Origin: Nitzschia sp. pyKryTriq1
Lineage: Eukaryota; Bacillariophyta; Bacillariophyceae; Bacillariales; Bacillariaceae
Assembly (NCBI GenBank): GCA_956465555.1
Contig: OY101116.1
Location: forward strand, 4,216,001-4,280,000
Length of the DNA: 64,000 nt
Reading direction: 5' to 3'
Part shown: positions 59,058 through 64,000 of the stretch, piece by piece
Layout: every line of letters begins with the position of its first letter
How positions within the stretch are numbered: the stretch's first letter is position 1
Notes under the pieces: model-generated
What the model was told of the DNA's origin: nothing
The model's database searches: none
What the model saw: only the letters and a program-made list of their open reading frames with translations
Program-made: the position numbers and the translations under genes

Positions 59058-62000
59058 TTATTTGGTGAACGTGAGTTTGTAGTCGTCATCGTCGAATATA
59101 TTGTAAAATACGCTCGACTTCGGCAACTTGTATGTATCCGCCAAGACTTTGTAAGAAACGTCTCGGAACGACGGTTGCTCCCAACGCTGGAAAAGCGGAA
59201 CCAGAGAGGGCAAAGCGTAGTCGTCGAGTTTGCCGATGATTACCGAAGACTCATAGGATAGCGTCCTTTGAGAATCGACAAGAAGCTGATGATGCTCGGC
59301 CTGACATTCCTGCATCGTACGCATGTTGAGGCTCTTCTCGAATTCCAGACGCTGAATAGTCAAGAGGACCGAAGACGTTTTCAGCTGCCATTCTTGGAAA
59401 GCTTTTGTGAGCTCTATTGACCGCGAGATCTCTTTAGTCATTTCGAGTTCAATAACTTTCATCTCTTTCTTTAGAACGCGCCCACTTGCATGGTAGTCAT
59501 TGACTGAGATCTTGTGCAAGTACAGTATAGCTTCAATTGGATTTCGTCGTTCGTTCTCTTTCCGTACCTTCTCCTCCAATGCCAGTTTCTGCGCAAGAAA
59601 ATTGGTCCTTACCAACTCGACGTCGTTTTTGGATTTGTCCTCCAGATCAGAAAGCTTTTTTTGGATCTGTTGAATTTTGATTCGAAGGACGTCGACTGGA
59701 GTTCCTTCGATGGCAGGCTCCTCAATATCCATTGGCTGTTGCTCTTGGACCGAAGAATCATCTTCTCTGATGGAGGCCTGACTTATGAGATCCTGAAGCG
59801 TCATTGTAGTTGACGGTTGAACTGGGATAGAGGCCATCACTTCCTTCCTTGAGCCGGTTGGAGATTTAGATGTTTTAGGTTTGGATGGTTTCTCCTTCTC
59901 TTTCTCAACTTTTCCTCTCTTGCTAGGACTGCTCTTCGCTGGCTTCAGATCAGGAATCACGACGTCGGCGGAATCCGTTTCTAGCGATGTTGTTCCAGCG
60001 GAATCTTTTTTCACTCGTCTACGCAAAGCTCCATCCGATTTGGTTCGATCGACAACTTTCTTCGGGCAGTCACGGCTCTTGCTTCGACTGCGATCATAGT
60101 TTTTATCTTGGAGCTCCGGTTTGACCGATTTGCTTCGAGATCTTGATTCCGGTTTCGGAGATCTCGACTTCCCTTTAGAGGAGCTCGTCTTCAAACGATC
60201 TGTCGAAGCGCTTCGACCCCGAGATTTGGATTTGCGTTGACTTTTGGATTCTTCTTCCGTCTCCTCGCTGTCTTTGCTTTTCACTTGTATAGTCTCGGGA
60301 TTTGATGACTCTTCTTTGGCCACCCGTGTTGTCTCGTCCTTGGACGGCTCTTCTGCGGCGGCTTGACTCTTCACTCGTATGGATACAGGCTTCGAAAGCT
60401 CAAACCCGTATTTCGAAGAAATAAACGACGTGAGCTGATCGTCGTGGATCGTAGTGTCAAAGATCATGTTTGGATTCGCAAAGATAGCCTCCACCCGGTC
60501 CGCCACTGCGTAGGCCTTATGGGCGAGATCATCGTCCTCGCTACTAGAAGCCTCCTCGTAGTCGGCCCGCCGTCCCCGTTTGCGTACTCGGTCTTTCTTC
60601 CTCTTCTTTTTTGATTCCTTCTTGTTGTTCATTTTGGATTGTTTACGCTTGTTTCCAATCGCCGAATCCACGGAATCATTGGAGTCCTGCGAACAGACCG
60701 AGCCGTCATCTGGTATTAGTTCCTCGGTACCGCTACTCGGAGAAGCAGGATTGGTGGAAGACAGTTCCCCCGACTGCTCTATCGACTGCACGATCTGAAG
60801 AGTTTCGGGTAGCGCCTTTGTCTTGAAGGATGATGATTTCTTTTTCTTGCTCTTCTTCTCCTTCTTTTTGGAAGAAGCTTCTTGCTTTCGATTCCGATTC
60901 TTTCGTGGTCGTTTCGAATGATCCTTGAGAGGCGCTCTGTGCTCGATGGGTGATATACGCAGGAATTCCGAGAACTTGGTAGAATACTGTAGCGGGTCTT
61001 CTGCAGGTGGTTCATTCGTCCAATGCCCCGGTGGTGCCGTTTGGTGAAGGATATTCGAACTAGCACTAGCACTAGCACTGGCACTGGCATCAGGAGCAAT
61101 AGTAGTCATGATGGGCTCATTATTCTGCCGTATGACTGGACAAGGGGTCGGCACAATTGGATTCTGATGTTTCGATCGTCGCTGGGAAAGTCGTGTATTG
61201 TGATTTTTCGGCGTTATGGTAGTAGTCGCACCGGAATAACGGTGGATCAATGCCGCCACTCCACCCGGCGTTGGTTTGGGGGGTAGGAGCTTTTTCAAGC
61301 TCACGGATGATGACGCATCCTCCTCGTTTTGTACTACTACTGTACGAGTATTTGTACTACCAGTAGTAGTGGAGGCTGTCGTCGCCTTGCTGACATTCAC
61401 ACCAGCCTCTTGTTCATCGTCGTCTGAAAAGACCAACACTTCCCCTTCTAGCTCCGCGTGAGTTGCCAAAGGCTTACTACTACTAGTAGTAGAAGAAATT
61501 TCTTGTTGGACCGCAGCTCCAGCGACGTCTTCATCGTCCGAGGAGTCGTCTATCTTCAGCCTCGGATCGGGTTTCAAAGGGATCATTTTGGGTCGAGCAG
61601 CAGCAGCTGCTGCTCCAGCAGTAGAATCAATAGTACTACTACTCGTTGCAATAGTAGTAGTACTACCTACAGCACTTGTTGTTGTCTTGATCATGCTGGA
61701 CTTGGCCTTGGACGATGATGCCGTCTCTTCTCCCGCAAACGACTCGACACTACCAGTACTCGGTGCACTACTATTACTGATGATGGAAGACTGCCTGCTG
61801 GATGGTGTCACGGACGATAATCGAAAGTCATGTTCGACCGTTTTCATAGTAGTCGTAGTGGTAGTAGTGGTAGTAGTAGGAGCAGGAGCGGGTTGAGCCT
61901 TGTTGCCGGATGACGTCGCATAATGATGGTCCGATTGTTGGGCGGGCACCCATAAACCTTGATCAGTTTCTTTCCAAATCTTCAACAGCGAGGAGGAAGA

Positions 62001-63176
62001 AACGGCTGGTACTGCTGCTGCTGCTGCTACTTTGTGTGGCACCCACGAGTCAAAATCCTCCTCCTCATCCTCAGTCCAAACATCCTCCTCGTTTACCGTC
62101 TTTGGTTGAGAACTCCTCGTCGGAGGTGGTAAATCAAAGGCGCGTAATGTTCCGCTGGCATTGAAGAGAGGATCTTCTTCGACACTAAATTCGGTAGGAT
62201 CGTCTCCGGATAGTAGCAGCTGTTGTTGTTGTTGTTGCAGCTGCTGCTGCTGATCGCCATCATCATAATATCTGGGTGTCTGTTGTCGTCGTCCGCGAAT
62301 CAACTGTCTCGAATCGGCTGCCGAGCTGGCACTACTACTCGCTGCACTCCAATTATCATTATCATTATCGTTGTCATAATAATAATCTTCGTCATTAGCA
62401 AACGATCCAGCATCACTCGATAAGGACGATTGATCATCATCAACATCATCATCATCATCGCCGTCATCATCATTCAAGTTGCCAATTCCTTTTGGTGCGC
62501 CACTGCCGCCACCACCGCCTCCCAATTTATGTCTGGAATAATCGACTGTAAAGTCGGATTCGGATCCAATGTCACTGACATCATCATCATCAACATCGTA
62601 GTCATAGTCGTATATCGTCGTTGGATCGACCTGATTGATATTATCATCATCACCATCATTATCATTCATATCGTTGATACTGTCATTCCAGTCTCCTCGT
62701 CCATATAAATGAATTCTGGAAGGAGGGCCCGTAGTAGTATTAATAGCGGCATGAGGATGATGATGAGGAGGAGGATGAGTACTTGTTCGACCCAATGTCT
62801 TGGACAGTGGTTCATGAAGACTTGTACTGAGCGTATTGTATTGATTCTGGCGTCGACGACGATGATGACTGATGCTGCTGCTAATACTAGTAGTACTAGC
62901 AGTAGTAGTAGCACTTTGATGATGATGGCTGCCATGATGATGCTGACTGATGCGAATGCTGCTAGTATTACTAGCAGTATGGTGAGAGGACGCTGACGCC
63001 GATGAGGACAGTGATCGTAACGATGCATGATCCCAAGAAGAAGTGATGTCATGATCATCACCATGATTTTGATCCTGATCCTGACGACGATGACTCATTG
63101 GAGATGATGAAGACTGATTCTTGGTGGCCGTAGTAGTATTGTTATTGCTGCCTCCTGGCAAGTATGACGAGGCCAT
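59058..63176 (-). CDS. Large Ser/Lys/Arg-rich protein with C-terminal coiled coil
   Basis: 1,372 residues in one open frame; no characterised family recognised. The first half is Ser/His/Asn/Asp-rich and disordered, with islands such as EEDVWTEDEEEDFDSWVPHKV and LLKIWKETDQGLWVPAQ, which share a W-x-[LS]-x-VP pattern. The central part has a non-repetitive block (GHWTNEPPAEDPLQYSTKFS, about residue 720) and several Lys-rich clusters that could be nuclear localisation signals. A region near 985-1035 is Arg-Ser-rich (SRGRSAS, SRSRSKS), like RS domains of RNA-processing proteins. The C-terminal 210 residues are a coiled coil (about 1159-1300) followed by a conserved-looking end (SFRDVSYKVLADTYKLPKSSVFYN). 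A nuclear scaffold or RNA-related role is only a suggestion. ATG 63176 (MASSYLPGG) is preferred over upstream codons in an ATC repeat. Confidence 0.72.
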   Translation of the reverse strand: MASSYLPGGSNNNTTTATKNQSSSSPMSHRRQDQDQNHGDDHDITSSWDHASLRSLSSSASASSHHTASNTSSIRISQHHHGSHHHQSATTTASTTSISSSISHHRRRRQNQYNTLSTSLHEPLSKTLGRTSTHPPPHHHPHAAINTTTGPPSRIHLYGRGDWNDSINDMNDNDGDDDNINQVDPTTIYDYDYDVDDDDVSDIGSESDFTVDYSRHKLGGGGGGSGAPKGIGNLNDDDGDDDDDVDDDQSSLSSDAGSFANDEDYYYDNDNDNDNWSAASSSASSAADSRQLIRGRRQQTPRYYDDGDQQQQLQQQQQQLLLSGDDPTEFSVEEDPLFNASGTLRAFDLPPPTRSSQPKTVNEEDVWTEDEEEDFDSWVPHKVAAAAAVPAVSSSSLLKIWKETDQGLWVPAQQSDHHYATSSGNKAQPAPAPTTTTTTTTTTMKTVEHDFRLSSVTPSSRQSSIISNSSAPSTGSVESFAGEETASSSKAKSSMIKTTTSAVGSTTTIATSSSTIDSTAGAAAAAARPKMIPLKPDPRLKIDDSSDDEDVAGAAVQQEISSTTSSSKPLATHAELEGEVLVFSDDDEQEAGVNVSKATTASTTTGSTNTRTVVVQNEEDASSSVSLKKLLPPKPTPGGVAALIHRYSGATTTITPKNHNTRLSQRRSKHQNPIVPTPCPVIRQNNEPIMTTIAPDASASASASASSNILHQTAPPGHWTNEPPAEDPLQYSTKFSEFLRISPIEHRAPLKDHSKRPRKNRNRKQEASSKKKEKKSKKKKSSSFKTKALPETLQIVQSIEQSGELSSTNPASPSSGTEELIPDDGSVCSQDSNDSVDSAIGNKRKQSKMNNKKESKKKRKKDRVRKRGRRADYEEASSSEDDDLAHKAYAVADRVEAIFANPNMIFDTTIHDDQLTSFISSKYGFELSKPVSIRVKSQAAAEEPSKDETTRVAKEESSNPETIQVKSKDSEETEEESKSQRKSKSRGRSASTDRLKTSSSKGKSRSPKPESRSRSKSVKPELQDKNYDRSRSKSRDCPKKVVDRTKSDGALRRRVKKDSAGTTSLETDSADVVIPDLKPAKSSPSKRGKVEKEKEKPSKPKTSKSPTGSRKEVMASIPVQPSTTMTLQDLISQASIREDDSSVQEQQPMDIEEPAIEGTPVDVLRIKIQQIQKKLSDLEDKSKNDVELVRTNFLAQKLALEEKVRKENERRNPIEAILYLHKISVNDYHASGRVLKKEMKVIELEMTKEISRSIELTKAFQEWQLKTSSVLLTIQRLEFEKSLNMRTMQECQAEHHQLLVDSQRTLSYESSVIIGKLDDYALPSLVPLFQRWEQPSFRDVSYKVLADTYKLPKSSVFYNIFDDDDYKLTFTK

Positions 63177-64000
63177 AGTAGTAGTGTAATCAATGATGAT
63201 GATGATGGCCGCACACACCACTTTTAGCAGATAGATCCTCTCAGTGCGGCATCAAAGATTTTAAAATGGAAGAAGAAGAAGATCATGATGAATGATGTAC
63301 AGGCAGGCGATGTTATAGAATTCGACTGAATCGGCGGCTGGTCCAGTACTGGTATGATACCTGGTACTTGTACTGTATGCTGCTGTCGTCGGTGAGCGAT
63401 TACATACATAATTAGCGCCATACGATCATGGTCGATCGATCATCATATCATGAGGATGATGGGGCGAAGATGACGCAAGAAAGAAGGGAAAGATCACAAA
63501 AAAGGGCGCCCGGCATAGCCACCGCGATAATATGTAGAATTATACCGACCCCTCTCCGCTCCCTATCCTCCGCAATAAATCATTAACGTCATGACATAAA
63601 TCCCAAGCATGATACGACACTGTGGTGACACAAAAGGGCTATACATACAGGAACAACATACATTATTCGGAGTTAGTCTTGGTCTTGAATGCGCGCCCGC
63701 CCGCTCGTCAATGACCCTCACGCCAGCAGCCAATACGGTACGGTACAATAACCACTGAGTTCCACCCGTTCGAAGCTCCACCCACATCATCCGTTCCCGG
63801 CATGCAGTGACGATGACATTTACTGTACCAGTACTGGTACCGTACATGTCGCATGTACCGGTATACTACAGTATGACGTACTGCTCTCCTCAAAATCCCA
63901 GGAAGCGAAAGGATCGCGCTAACTTCTACTGACCGTTCGATTTCTTACAATAATATTATTATTCTCTTCTCCTACTTCTCCTTCATTCATACCATGGTAC
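63177..64000. other. Intergenic right end of the window
   Basis: ATC repeat next to the gene start, then mixed sequence with TACCGGTA and CCAGTACTGGTACC palindromic words near 63340 and 63825-63865. No gene supported. Confidence 0.5.

Overview
The window looks like nuclear DNA of a diatom (stramenopile), most likely pennate. This is inference, not a database result. The support is: short GT-AG introns; proteins padded with Ser, Gln, Asn, His and Asp runs; several MORN-repeat proteins; a type II membrane leucine-rich-repeat protein ending in a Cys-Cys-rich tail as in the diatom LRR family; a LINE endonuclease relic; and intergenic DNA full of short self-complementary words built from CTAGTAG and TACCGGTA. 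I saw no bacterial operons, CRISPR arrays, rRNA or tRNA genes.

Layout from the left. Positions 1-2357 are intergenic with a tandem repeat (391-1602) and a perfect palindrome carrying TGACGTCA. Next is a three-exon protein kinase (2358-5362) with two C-terminal cyclic-nucleotide-binding domains and a terminal EF-hand-like region. A Ser-rich protein (6577-7701) follows, then a CDPK-like kinase without EF-hands on the minus strand (8158-10105). A very large Nup192/Nup205-like inner-ring nucleoporin with an FG-repeat N-terminus spans 11096-19098. An internally deleted LINE copy flanked by 12-bp target-site repeats lies at 19438-20416.

From 20959 to 33320 runs a 12,362-bp block that is repeated, apparently base for base, at 41354-53715. 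It holds a MORN-repeat protein, an LRR membrane protein (both minus strand) and a small basic protein (plus strand). The second copy begins at the first base after a 200-N scaffold gap, so unresolved assembly redundancy (two haplotypes, or an unmerged contig overlap) is the simplest explanation; a very recent segmental duplication is the alternative. At 33320/33321 the first copy runs straight into the second half of a mitochondrial carrier gene.

Between the two copies are a 511-bp fold-back element (34312-34822), an amino-acid transporter (35353-37295), and a multi-pass membrane protein cut by the gap (38796-41153). After the second copy come another MORN protein (54069-55359), a small hypothetical gene (56824-57258), a rearranged pseudogene fragment (58478-58705), and its apparent parent, a Ser/Arg/Lys-rich coiled-coil protein (59058-63176).

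There is no operon-like logic. Still, two kinases (one probably responsive to cyclic nucleotides and perhaps calcium), MORN membrane-associating proteins, an LRR surface protein and transporters give the window a signalling and membrane flavour. Exon borders were inferred by eye from GT/AG sites, reading frame and domain continuity.
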